Source of the DNA: Taklimakanibacter sp049323275
Lineage (GTDB): Bacteria > Pseudomonadota > Alphaproteobacteria > Rhizobiales > Aestuariivirgaceae
Assembly: GCA_049323275.1 (NCBI GenBank)
Contig: JBMOOM010000120.1
Coordinates: forward strand, 147,512-211,511
Reading direction: 5' to 3'
DNA length: 64,000 nucleotides
The position numbers and the translations under genes were made by a program. The notes under the pieces are model-generated. The model ran no database searches and was not told where the DNA came from. It saw only the letters and a program-made list of their open reading frames with translations. Below are positions 48,577 to 58,104 of this stretch, one piece after another; position 1 is the stretch's first letter, and every line of letters starts with the position of its first letter.

Positions 48577-49738
48577 GGGCGGCTCCCTGCACCAGCCGGC
48601 CGCGCGACAGGCCGAGGCCGATCAGCAGGATGAGGTAGATGGCCGTGACGGTCACCGGGATGGCGACGATGCCAAAGGCGTCGGTCGCAGCCCCCGCGAT
48701 CGGCGGACCCAATATGCCGCCGATCCCCCACATGGCGGCGAAGGCGGCGCTGCCGGCGATGAGATCGGGGCCCTTGAAATTGTCGCCGAGAATGGTGAGC
48801 GCGATGGTGTAGATCGCATAGGCCGTGGTGCCGAGGATCAGCATCACCGGCCAGATCAGCCAGGACTGGATGGTCCAGATCATCGACAGGGAAAGCACCG
48901 CGGTGATGACCGCCGCGAGCACGGTCACGCCGAGCCTGGACCATCTGTCGGCCAGGAGGCCGATCGGCAGTTGCAGCAATGCATTGCCGATGATCGAGAT
49001 GCCGAGAATAGTGGTGACCTGCTCGACGGGAAGCCCGGAGCGCAGGCCGAAGATCGGAAAGAACGACAGCATGACCGCATCGAAGAAGGTCAGCGTGCCG
49101 ACGGCGAAAAGCAGCAGCGGGGCGCGCGCCACGAAGGCCCAGAAGCCGCCGCCTTCCTCATGGCGGAAGGCATCCTCGGAAATGCGCAGAAAAGCGAGCG
49201 GGATCGAGCTCATCCCGACGCACAGAATGCCGATCAGCCACGGCGCCCAGCCGTCGATGCCGGTGAGCGGAATGATCAGCGGGCCGATCGAGAAGCTGAT
49301 GGCGAGCACGCTCGTATAAAGCCCCATGGTGCGGCCGCGATTGCTCTGCTCGGCGCCGCTCATGATCCAGGCCTCGCTCACCGTGAACAAGGTGCCGGCC
49401 GCCATGCCGAAAACGAAGCGGATGGCGAACCACATCCAGATGCTGGGAAACAGCTTGAAGGCGGCCAGCGTCGCCATGGTGGCGAGGATGCTGATGTAAA
49501 CGACGCGCTTGGAACCGAAGCGCGAGACGATGCGCGGCAGGAACGGGCCGAAGATCATGATGCCGAGCGGCGACATGGCGGCGTTGAGGCCCATGATCCA
49601 CGCCGGAACATGGGCCTTCTCCATCAGCAGCGGCAGGATCTGCAAGGTGAGGCCCATGGCGATGTCGCAGGACGCGACGGTCGCGATGGCGGCGACAATC
49701 GTCCGGTAGCGCTGCGCGAATGGCAGAGGCGCCGACAT
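48569..49738 (-). CDS. MFS transporter (YcaD-like), first of tandem pair
   Basis: 389 residues, twelve predicted helices. It shares with its neighbour GLNAAMSPLGIMIFGPFLPRIVSRFGSKRV and GTLFTVSEAWIMSGAEQSNRGR, about a third to two-fifths identical by eye, so this duplication is older than the Bcr/CflA pair. The two probably act as a pair or on related substrates. The promoter region is shared with the divergent MBL gene. Confidence 0.88.
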   Translation of the reverse strand: MSAPLPFAQRYRTIVAAIATVASCDIAMGLTLQILPLLMEKAHVPAWIMGLNAAMSPLGIMIFGPFLPRIVSRFGSKRVVYISILATMATLAAFKLFPSIWMWFAIRFVFGMAAGTLFTVSEAWIMSGAEQSNRGRTMGLYTSVLAISFSIGPLIIPLTGIDGWAPWLIGILCVGMSSIPLAFLRISEDAFRHEEGGGFWAFVARAPLLLFAVGTLTFFDAVMLSFFPIFGLRSGLPVEQVTTILGISIIGNALLQLPIGLLADRWSRLGVTVLAAVITAVLSLSMIWTIQSWLIWPVMLILGTTAYAIYTIALTILGDNFKGPDLIAGSAAFAAMWGIGGILGPPIAGAATDAFGIVAIPVTVTAIYLILLIGLGLSRGRLVQGAAHG

Positions 49739-49773
49739 TGCTGGTCCTCGGAAGAAATGCTTGCTCCATCGAT

Positions 49774-49796
49774 CCTCTAGCGGTTCCGCTCAGAGG
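49774..49796. promoter_or_regulatory. Near-perfect palindrome between MFS and MBL genes
   Basis: CCTCTAGCGG, TT, CCGCT-C-AGAGG: a 10-bp stem with one bulged C, in the 117-bp divergent region. It is a candidate operator for both genes. Confidence 0.4.
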
Positions 49797-49855
49797 TCCG
49801 CAAGTGCAGCCCTGTGCCTTGCGCATGACGCCCGGCGCCGCTATGCACTGCGGCC

Positions 49856-50500
49856 ATGACACGCCCGAAAATCATGATCATTCCGGTCACGCCCTTCCAG
49901 CAGAACTGCTCGCTGGTCTGGAACGAGGATACGCGCATCGGCGCCGTGGTCGATCCCGGCGGCGACGTCGAGGCGATCCGCAAGGCCATCGAGCAGGCGC
50001 AGGTCAAGGTCGAGAAAATCCTGCTGACCCATGGGCATATCGATCATGCCGGCGGCGCCGCCGAGTTGCGCGACCAACTCAAGGTCGGCATCGAAGGTCC
50101 ACACAAGGAAGATGCCTTCCTGCTCGAGGGATTGCCAAAATCCGGCGCCCAGTATGGCTATGAAGCCCGCGCCTTCACGCCGGACCGCTGGCTCAAGGAA
50201 GGCGACAAGGTCACGGTCGGCGCGCTGGAATTCGATATTCTCGAATGCCCGGGCCACACGCCGGGCTCGGTGGTGCTCTTCAACAACGCGCATCGCTTCT
50301 GCTTCATGGGCGATGTGCTGTTCCAGGGCTCGGTCGGGCGCACCGATTTCCCCTATGGCGACCACGAGACGCTGATCGCCTCTATCCGCGACAAGCTGCT
50401 GCCGCTCGGCGATGATGTGGCGTTCCTGCCCGGCCACGGTCCGGCCAGCACGATCGGCGAGGAAAGGCGCAGCAATCCCTTCCTTTCCGGATTGAGCTGA
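49856..50500 (+). CDS. MBL-fold hydrolase, glyoxalase II-like
   Basis: 214 residues. Metal ligands are in THGHIDHAGG, CPGHTPGSVVLF, FMGDVLFQGSVGRTDF and LPGHGPASTIGEE, the arrangement of hydroxyacylglutathione hydrolase-like and YcbL proteins. It is shorter than true glyoxalase II (lacks its C-terminal helical domain), so YcbL-type activity or thioester hydrolysis is more likely. A hairpin ends the gene. Confidence 0.9.
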   Translation: MTRPKIMIIPVTPFQQNCSLVWNEDTRIGAVVDPGGDVEAIRKAIEQAQVKVEKILLTHGHIDHAGGAAELRDQLKVGIEGPHKEDAFLLEGLPKSGAQYGYEARAFTPDRWLKEGDKVTVGALEFDILECPGHTPGSVVLFNNAHRFCFMGDVLFQGSVGRTDFPYGDHETLIASIRDKLLPLGDDVAFLPGHGPASTIGEERRSNPFLSGLS

Positions 50501-50506
50501 AAAGCC

Positions 50507-50531
50507 GATGGCCGGGTCGAGCCCGGCCATC
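50507..50531. terminator. Hairpin between convergent MBL and transpeptidase genes
   Basis: GATGGCCGGG (50507-50516) and CCCGGCCATC (50522-50531), a perfect 10-bp stem with a 5-nt loop in the 51-bp convergent gap. No T tract follows on either strand; it probably acts as a bidirectional, factor-assisted terminator. Confidence 0.55.
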
Positions 50532-50551
50532 CGGTCGCTCGCGTCCGTGCG

Positions 50552-51193
50552 TCAGATGCCCTGGGCCAGGACGACGACACGGGTGCCGATCGGGGCGCGG
50601 CGGTAGAGCTCGATCACGTCTTCATTGATCATCCGGATGCAGCCGGACGACAGGGCCTTGCCGATGCTTTGCGGGGCATTGGTGCCATGCAGGCGGTAGA
50701 GCGTGTCGCGGCCGTTCTGGAACAGATAAAGCGCCCGGGCGCCCAGCGGATTGTCGGGGCCGCCCGGCATGCCGTCCTTCCATTTCGCCGCATTGGGATC
50801 GCGTTCGACCATTTCGGGCGGCGGCGTCCAGCGCGGCCACATGACCTTGCGCTCGATATCGGCGAGACCGGCCCAGCGGAAACCCTCGCGGCCGACGCCG
50901 ACGCCGAAGCGAATGGCCTCGCGCCCCTCGAGGATGAGATAGAGATGGCGCTCGGCGGTGTCGACGATGATCGTGCCCGGCCAGTGGCGGCCTTCATAGG
51001 GCACGATCTGGCGGCGGAATTTCTTCGGTATCTTGCTGATGTCGGTCGGCGGAAAGGTGATCAGGTCGTTGTAGTCCTTGCCGGGCCGGAACTGCTCCAG
51101 CTGCTGCTGGGCGCCCGCCGCCGTCGCCGCAAGGCCGGCAAAGGTAGCACTTCCCGCCGCCAGGAAGCGCCGTCTGGTGATGCTGCTCGTCAA
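50552..51193 (-). CDS. Exported L,D-transpeptidase (YkuD), paralogue 2
   Basis: 213 residues. Twin-arginine-like signal ITRRRFLAAGSATFAGLAA, then a YkuD domain with HGTNAPQSIGKALSSGCIRM carrying the catalytic Cys. It is closely similar to the protein at 43797 (shared NPLGARALYL and DPNAAKW segments). Two nearly equal enzymes within 7 kb may differ in substrate or growth condition. Other roles, such as LPS-linked or protein attachment, cannot be told apart by sequence. Confidence 0.92.
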   Translation of the reverse strand: MTSSITRRRFLAAGSATFAGLAATAAGAQQQLEQFRPGKDYNDLITFPPTDISKIPKKFRRQIVPYEGRHWPGTIIVDTAERHLYLILEGREAIRFGVGVGREGFRWAGLADIERKVMWPRWTPPPEMVERDPNAAKWKDGMPGGPDNPLGARALYLFQNGRDTLYRLHGTNAPQSIGKALSSGCIRMINEDVIELYRRAPIGTRVVVLAQGI

Positions 51194-51318
51194 TTAGGCC
51201 TCCTCAGTAAAGCGCCGCCGCTTCGGGCCGCCTCAACCCGATGTGACAGGCGCGATCGACATGGTGAGCTCAGCGTGATGCGGCGGGGATCCGGTACGCA
51301 CGTTGGGGTGTCAGGATA

Positions 51319-51735
51319 TCAAATGCCGACAAGGCGGATCTTGCCGACATGATAGGCGTCGCCGGTGCTCTTGAACTGATTGCATTCGGTCGGCTGGCCG
51401 CCGATGCTCTGGCACAACTCACCCTGGGTCGCCGACCAGGTGCCGCGGCCTTCGCCCTTGACGTCGTCCTGGAAGGTCAGCGAGCCGTCTTCATTGTAGG
51501 TGATGAAACCGCTCGAATCGGGCCGGGTATATTGCCAGCTCTTGCCGATCAGGGTGGTGCGGATCTCCTCGGCGGAGAGGATGCGGATCGGCTCGGCCTG
51601 GGCGGCCGGGTTGGACGACGTCGGCGTCTGGCCGCCATTGAGGATCTTGATGGCGCTTTTGTCGGGCGACGACGCGCAGCCCGCCAGAATCAGGACGGCC
51701 GCCAGGGTCAGGCCCACTTTCGAATAAACAGTCAT
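51319..51735 (-). CDS. Small lipoprotein with DUF995-like beta domain
   Basis: 138 residues from MTVYSKVGLTLAAVLILAGC. The lipobox LILAGC indicates lipid attachment. The mature domain (SAEEIRTTLIGKSWQY, GFITYNEDGSLTFQDD, GTWSATQGELCQSIGGQPTEC) looks like the small beta-rich secreted proteins of the DUF995 or AprI/Inh kind. Two Cys may form a disulfide. I cannot name the family with certainty. A monocistronic gene with the start at 51735. Confidence 0.75.
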   Translation of the reverse strand: MTVYSKVGLTLAAVLILAGCASSPDKSAIKILNGGQTPTSSNPAAQAEPIRILSAEEIRTTLIGKSWQYTRPDSSGFITYNEDGSLTFQDDVKGEGRGTWSATQGELCQSIGGQPTECNQFKSTGDAYHVGKIRLVGI

Positions 51736-51849
51736 TCCTACAATCCTTAACCCCCGCGCCGGGCGCCATGTGTCACGTTTGAGCCCGGAGGGCAAGATTG
51801 CCCGAGAGTGACGTTCGGATAGGGCGAAAACAGGGCAAGGGCTCCCGGC

Positions 51850-52560
51850 TCAGCCGGCCCGGCGAACGACGTCCAGAAGCTCGCCCAGATGCTCGATCTG
51901 GCGATAACGCGGGTGCTCGCGCGGGGCCTCGTCATGCTCCAGCGCCCAAGTCAGGCTGTGCGGCACATGGACGCCCCAGCAGCCGGCCTTGATGGCCGGG
52001 ACGATGTCGGATTTGAGGGAGTTGCCGACCATCATGGCGCGTTCGGGGCCGTCGCCGTGGCGGGTGAATATCCGCTCATAGGTGGCGACCGACTTGTCGC
52101 TGACGATCCCGACCGCGCTGAAGAAGTCGCCGAGGCCCGATTGGGCGAGCTTGCGCTCCTGATCGAACAGGTCGCCTTTGGTGATGAGGACCAGGCGATA
52201 GTCGCCGCTCAATTGCTCCAGCGCGGCGCGGGCATGCGGCAAAGGCTCGATCGGGTGGCTGAGCAGGTCGCGCCCGGCAGCGACGATCTGATGGATGACG
52301 GTGGCCGGGACGCGGCCCTCGGTCACCTCGATGGCGGTTTCGATCATCGAAAGGGTGAAGCCCTTGATGCCGAAGCCATAGGCCTTGAGGTTGCGCCGCT
52401 CCGCCTCGAGCAGCCGGTCGGACAGCGCGCCGGCCTCGGCGTAGTCGGCCAGCAGAGCCGTGAAGCGCCTTTCGGTCATCCGGTAGAACTGCTCGTTCTG
52501 CCACAGCGTGTCGTCGGCATCGAAGCCGATGGTCGAAAGCCCGGCCGCCTGGGAGGACAT
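51850..52560 (-). CDS. HAD-family phosphatase
   Basis: 236 residues from MSSQAAGLSTIGFDADDTLWQNE. HAD motif I is FDADDTLW (nucleophile and acid Asp), motif II the Thr in VLITKGD, motif III a Lys in the helix before IVSDK, and motif IV GNSLKSDIVPAI. The helical cap suits subfamily I. It is likely a small-molecule phosphatase; the substrate is unknown. The start is the Met at 52560; the frame upstream to 52632 is not supported. Confidence 0.9.
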   Translation of the reverse strand: MSSQAAGLSTIGFDADDTLWQNEQFYRMTERRFTALLADYAEAGALSDRLLEAERRNLKAYGFGIKGFTLSMIETAIEVTEGRVPATVIHQIVAAGRDLLSHPIEPLPHARAALEQLSGDYRLVLITKGDLFDQERKLAQSGLGDFFSAVGIVSDKSVATYERIFTRHGDGPERAMMVGNSLKSDIVPAIKAGCWGVHVPHSLTWALEHDEAPREHPRYRQIEHLGELLDVVRRAG

Positions 52561-52692
52561 CGCTAACCCGTTCAGCTGTTGCGAAGCTGCGAAGGATAGG
52601 CCCGGGGGGCGAGGCGGTTCAACCCGTCCCATCTTGCCTGCCCCACGAAATAGTGGTTTATGAAAAAAGATTAATCCCTGGGGGCGGCGGCG

Positions 52693-53169
52693 ATGAAACG
52701 GCTGATTCTGTTTGTTTGCGCGATACTACTGGCGGGCTGCGCCGCCAAGCTGGTGCCGGATGATTATGCAGGGCCGACGGCGGTGGTCCGGGACAGCAAC
52801 GCCAATTATGTCAGCGGCGGGTTCTTCAAGTCCGATCGGGCGGAAATCTATTCGATGACGGCCGTGGACGGGAAGGGCATCCCGAACGCCTTCAGCTCCA
52901 CCTCATCGGCCAGTGAGGGCCTCGGCATGGGCATGCGGCTCAAGAACGAGGAGCGGCGGGTGATGATCAAGCCGATGAAGGTCAGGCTGTTCGCGCTGAT
53001 CTACTATCCGGCGCCGATCAGCACTTTGTTCAACAAAACCTATGCGACCGAGAAGACGGTGAGCTTCCACCCCGTCGCCGGTCAAAAATACGTCGTGCGC
53101 GGCAAGCTGGGCGATTCCGGGTCGGATGTCTGGATCGAGACAGCGAGCGGCAAGAGGGTAACGCAGTAG
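52693..53169 (+). CDS. Uncharacterised lipoprotein
   Basis: 158 residues. Signal peptide MKRLILFVCAILLAGC with a lipobox. The mature part is predicted beta-rich with conserved-looking segments DDYAGPTAVVRDSN and FHPVAGQKYVVRGKLG. It resembles the many small lipoproteins of alphaproteobacteria, but I do not recognise a named family. It stands alone between the HAD and uvrB genes. A 153-bp gap to uvrB contains a 9-bp direct repeat GATACAGGC (53277 and 53288). Confidence 0.75.
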   Translation: MKRLILFVCAILLAGCAAKLVPDDYAGPTAVVRDSNANYVSGGFFKSDRAEIYSMTAVDGKGIPNAFSSTSSASEGLGMGMRLKNEERRVMIKPMKVRLFALIYYPAPISTLFNKTYATEKTVSFHPVAGQKYVVRGKLGDSGSDVWIETASGKRVTQ

Positions 53170-53322
53170 TCTACGATGTCCCCGGTCTGAACACCGCAGG
53201 ATGGGAGAGGGGGCCCGATAGGGCCGGTGAGGGCTCTTCCGATTGCGTAGCCCCGCCCTTACAGGGGCCGTCGCTCGATACAGGCTAGATACAGGCAAAA
53301 TCGCGAAAACGCGCGTTCAGCG

Positions 53323-55692
<2,370 letters not shown>

Positions 55693-55701
55693 GATGGGGC
55701 T

Positions 55702-55728
55702 AATATAGGATGGCCCGGCCCGGGCCGG
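55702..55728 (-). promoter_or_regulatory. uvrB promoter with near-leaderless start and 14-bp palindrome
   Basis: On the minus strand TATATT lies 10 bp before the uvrB ATG, so transcription would start about 3 nt before the start codon. Between it and a weak -35 (TTCCGG) is the perfect palindrome CCGGCCCGGGCCGG (55715-55728). It may be a regulator site in the spacer. Confidence 0.35.
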
Positions 55729-55842
55729 AAGGGCTGGGGGGCGTCATTGCTGACAGCATTATGGCAGGAGACGCCTCTCCCAAGGACAAGCTGCTTCCGG
55801 CGGGCTAAGCTGCAGGCGATTCGGGAAAAGGGGGCCCAAGCC

Positions 55843-56259
55843 ATGTCGCTGATCCGCAAGCTCGGTTTTGCCTATTTCGCGCTGTTCGTGATCGTGGCGG
55901 CGATGAGCTATGTGCCGCAGTTCAAGGACGCCGACGGCATGATGTTCGGGCTGTTCAGGCTCGACCTCTATGACGACGCGCTGCATCTGTTCTCGGGGCT
56001 GTGGGCCGGCGTCGCCGCCTGGCTCTCGACCCGGGCGACGGTCCATTACTTCAAGCTGTTCGGCACCCTCTATTTCCTCGACGGCGTGATGGGGCTGCTC
56101 ACCGGCAGCGGCTATCTCGATTTCGGCATCTTCATCAACGGCGTGCTCGATCTCGACCCGACGACGCGCATTCTGGCCAATCTGCCGCATCTGGCGATTG
56201 GCGGTTTCGCCGCTTACACGGGTTTTGTATTGTCGAAACGCCATGGCGAAACTGCGTAA
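55843..56259 (+). CDS. Small polytopic membrane protein, uncharacterised
   Basis: 138 residues, about four transmembrane helices (starting FAYFALFVIVAAMSYVPQF, then SGLWAGVAAWLSTRATVHYF, LYFLDGVMGLLTG, LPHLAIGGFAAYTGFVL). The layout recalls DUF4383-type proteins but I cannot confirm the family. The start at 55843 follows GGGGCCCAAGCC; upstream frame extension has no membrane signal. It overlaps the next gene by 17 bp, beginning a run of unknown proteins. Confidence 0.65.
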   Translation: MSLIRKLGFAYFALFVIVAAMSYVPQFKDADGMMFGLFRLDLYDDALHLFSGLWAGVAAWLSTRATVHYFKLFGTLYFLDGVMGLLTGSGYLDFGIFINGVLDLDPTTRILANLPHLAIGGFAAYTGFVLSKRHGETA

Positions 56260-57355
56260 GACCAAACGGGCTCTGCTGGCGCTGGCCATTTTCATGGCGG
56301 CGCCGATCGCCTATATCGGCATCGGCTGCCAGGGATCGTCCGACGGCGGCAGCAATGTGACGATGCCGGTCATCGAGCCGGAGACGCGCGCCAAGCTCGA
56401 CGGCCTGCCGGGCTACCGTTTCCCCGAGGAGAAGTCCTACCTGACCTTCCCGGAATGGTACATCGTCTACACGTCGCAGGATTTCGCCAATTACATCGAG
56501 AAATACTATCCGAGCGGCTTCGGCTATTTCCGCTCGGCGGCCGAGTTCTGGACCAGCTATTGCGCCGTCAACCGCCTCGTCGCGCCGCGCTATGACTTCA
56601 ATGCCGGCACGCATCTGATGATCTATGTGATCGGCGTCAGCCATACTGTCGAATATGTCGTCAAAGGCATTTACGAGAACACGATCGGGCGGCTCACCGA
56701 GCTCTTCACGCCCATACCGCCCACGCCCGAGGACATGTTCGGGCGCAAATATGCCTATGACTACGGCCAGTGGCTCAATACCGTGCCTTGGTATGATTTC
56801 CCCTTCGCCGGCAGGCTGGCGGAGTTCTGGAACACGGTGCCGTTTTCGGGGCCGGGCACCATCCGCAAGGCCGAGCGGCGCTTCGCGATCTCGGCGGAGC
56901 TCGCCGTCAAGGCCGGCTATGGCTGGTTGATCCGCGGCGGCACCGAGTCGGTCTATGAGCCGGCCCAGCTCGAGATCTACGCGCTGATGCGTGGCGTGCC
57001 CGTCGACACCGCGCCGATCGACCGGCGCATCGAGCTCGTCGAATCGTTTCGCGACGGAAGCCAGCTCGTCAAGCTGCCGCGCTACCAGCCCTTCACCGAG
57101 ATCGTGCTGAAGCTCGCCGCCACCGATGCCAGCTTCCTGGAGATCGGCGGCAACAGCAATATCCTGATCTCGCTGACGGCGCCCGAGGACTGGAGGCCCG
57201 ACGAGGACATGCCGCCGGCGCTGTTCGAGACGCAGAATCTCTCCGGCACGGGCGGCAAGCGCGTCGGCCTGTCGGTGCCGGTGCCGCTGCTGCTCGATGT
57301 CGTGCGCAGGCTCGGCGCAAACGGGGCGCAGCTCGAGCATGTCTATGATTATTGA
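56243..57355 (+). CDS. Uncharacterised anchored protein of the orphan membrane cluster
   Basis: 370 residues. One N-terminal hydrophobic anchor (LLALAIFMAAPIAYIGIGC), then a soluble part with conserved-looking LTFPEWYIVYTSQDFANYIE, FRSAAEFWTSYCAVNRL and FNAGTHLMIYVIGVSHTVEY. Tyr and Trp are frequent. I do not recognise a domain. A Cys in GIGCQG could be a lipobox but the pattern is poor. It overlaps both neighbours, so the genes are coupled. Confidence 0.7.
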   Translation: MAKLRKTKRALLALAIFMAAPIAYIGIGCQGSSDGGSNVTMPVIEPETRAKLDGLPGYRFPEEKSYLTFPEWYIVYTSQDFANYIEKYYPSGFGYFRSAAEFWTSYCAVNRLVAPRYDFNAGTHLMIYVIGVSHTVEYVVKGIYENTIGRLTELFTPIPPTPEDMFGRKYAYDYGQWLNTVPWYDFPFAGRLAEFWNTVPFSGPGTIRKAERRFAISAELAVKAGYGWLIRGGTESVYEPAQLEIYALMRGVPVDTAPIDRRIELVESFRDGSQLVKLPRYQPFTEIVLKLAATDASFLEIGGNSNILISLTAPEDWRPDEDMPPALFETQNLSGTGGKRVGLSVPVPLLLDVVRRLGANGAQLEHVYDY

Positions 57356-57650
57356 CAGGCTGCTGCGCTTCGCCGCCGGCGCCGCCGTCGTATTCGCGGC
57401 CTGGACGGCGATCCTGGCCGGGCTTGCCTTCGCCATGCCGCCCGGCACGCCGCTTGCCGTCTTCGCGCCCGGCCATGCGCTCGAAACGGTGGCGCGGGCG
57501 CATGGGTCCTTCGAAAGCCTGGGGCGGAGCGTCGCGGTGACGCGTTCGCCGGAAACGGGCTTTGCGGGGCGGCTCTACGGCGCCGGCGCGCTGCTCGTCA
57601 TCGATGCCCGGATTGTGATGTCCTGCCGCGATTTGTTCGCGAAGACTTGA
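57339..57650 (+). CDS. Small anchored protein of the orphan membrane cluster
   Basis: 103 residues. An N-terminal hydrophobic helix (FAAGAAVVFAAWTAILAGLAFAM) precedes a short domain with a Cys (VMSCRDLF) near the end. It overlaps the preceding gene by 17 bp (ATG 57339 before its stop 57355). No family is recognised. The next gene starts 38 bp further on. Confidence 0.6.
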   Translation: MSMIIDRLLRFAAGAAVVFAAWTAILAGLAFAMPPGTPLAVFAPGHALETVARAHGSFESLGRSVAVTRSPETGFAGRLYGAGALLVIDARIVMSCRDLFAKT

Positions 57651-57687
57651 TTCCCGCTTCAACAAGCGGGCTTCTAAAGTCGCCGCC

Positions 57688-58104
57688 ATGTTGTTCCAGA
57701 ACCGCATCTGGCGCTTCCTTCTGGTAACGGCGATCTTCACCATCGTCGGTCCACCGGTCGGCGGCCTCGCCGCCTGGGTGGGCATGGGCGCCTTTTCCCT
57801 CAGGTCGCCGATGTCCTTCGTCGCCGGATCCTATGGCGAGGGCCTGATCCTGGCGCTGGGAACCGGATTGTTCGTCGCCTTCGCCGGCCTGTGGCTCGCT
57901 TTGCGGTCATGGCCGGTGCCCATCGTCGCGGCGCTGGTGAGCAATGCGCTGTTCTTCGTGCTGACGGCGGATATGGACCTGTCGCGCGCCGATTATCTGA
58001 GCGCGCTGACCAATATGGGCCGCGTCTTCCTGCCGCCGTCGCTGGTGGCGGCGTTCGTCTGCTGGCTGCTGGCGCGGCCGCTGCTGCGGGAGAGCGTTCA
58101 GTAG
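57688..58104 (+). CDS. Small polytopic membrane protein of the orphan cluster
   Basis: 138 residues, about four transmembrane helices (FLLVTAIFTIVGPPVGGLAAWVGMGAF, LILALGTGLFVAFAGLWLAL, VPIVAALVSNALFFVL, VFLPPSLVAAFVCWLLARPL). No family is recognised. It ends 7 bp inside the convergent FAD oxidoreductase gene. Confidence 0.65.
   Translation: MLFQNRIWRFLLVTAIFTIVGPPVGGLAAWVGMGAFSLRSPMSFVAGSYGEGLILALGTGLFVAFAGLWLALRSWPVPIVAALVSNALFFVLTADMDLSRADYLSALTNMGRVFLPPSLVAAFVCWLLARPLLRESVQ

Noticed and set aside
55693..55842. LexA box upstream of uvrB
   Set aside because: No GAAC-N7-GAAC or GTTC-N7-GTTC pattern was found in the 150 bp before uvrB.
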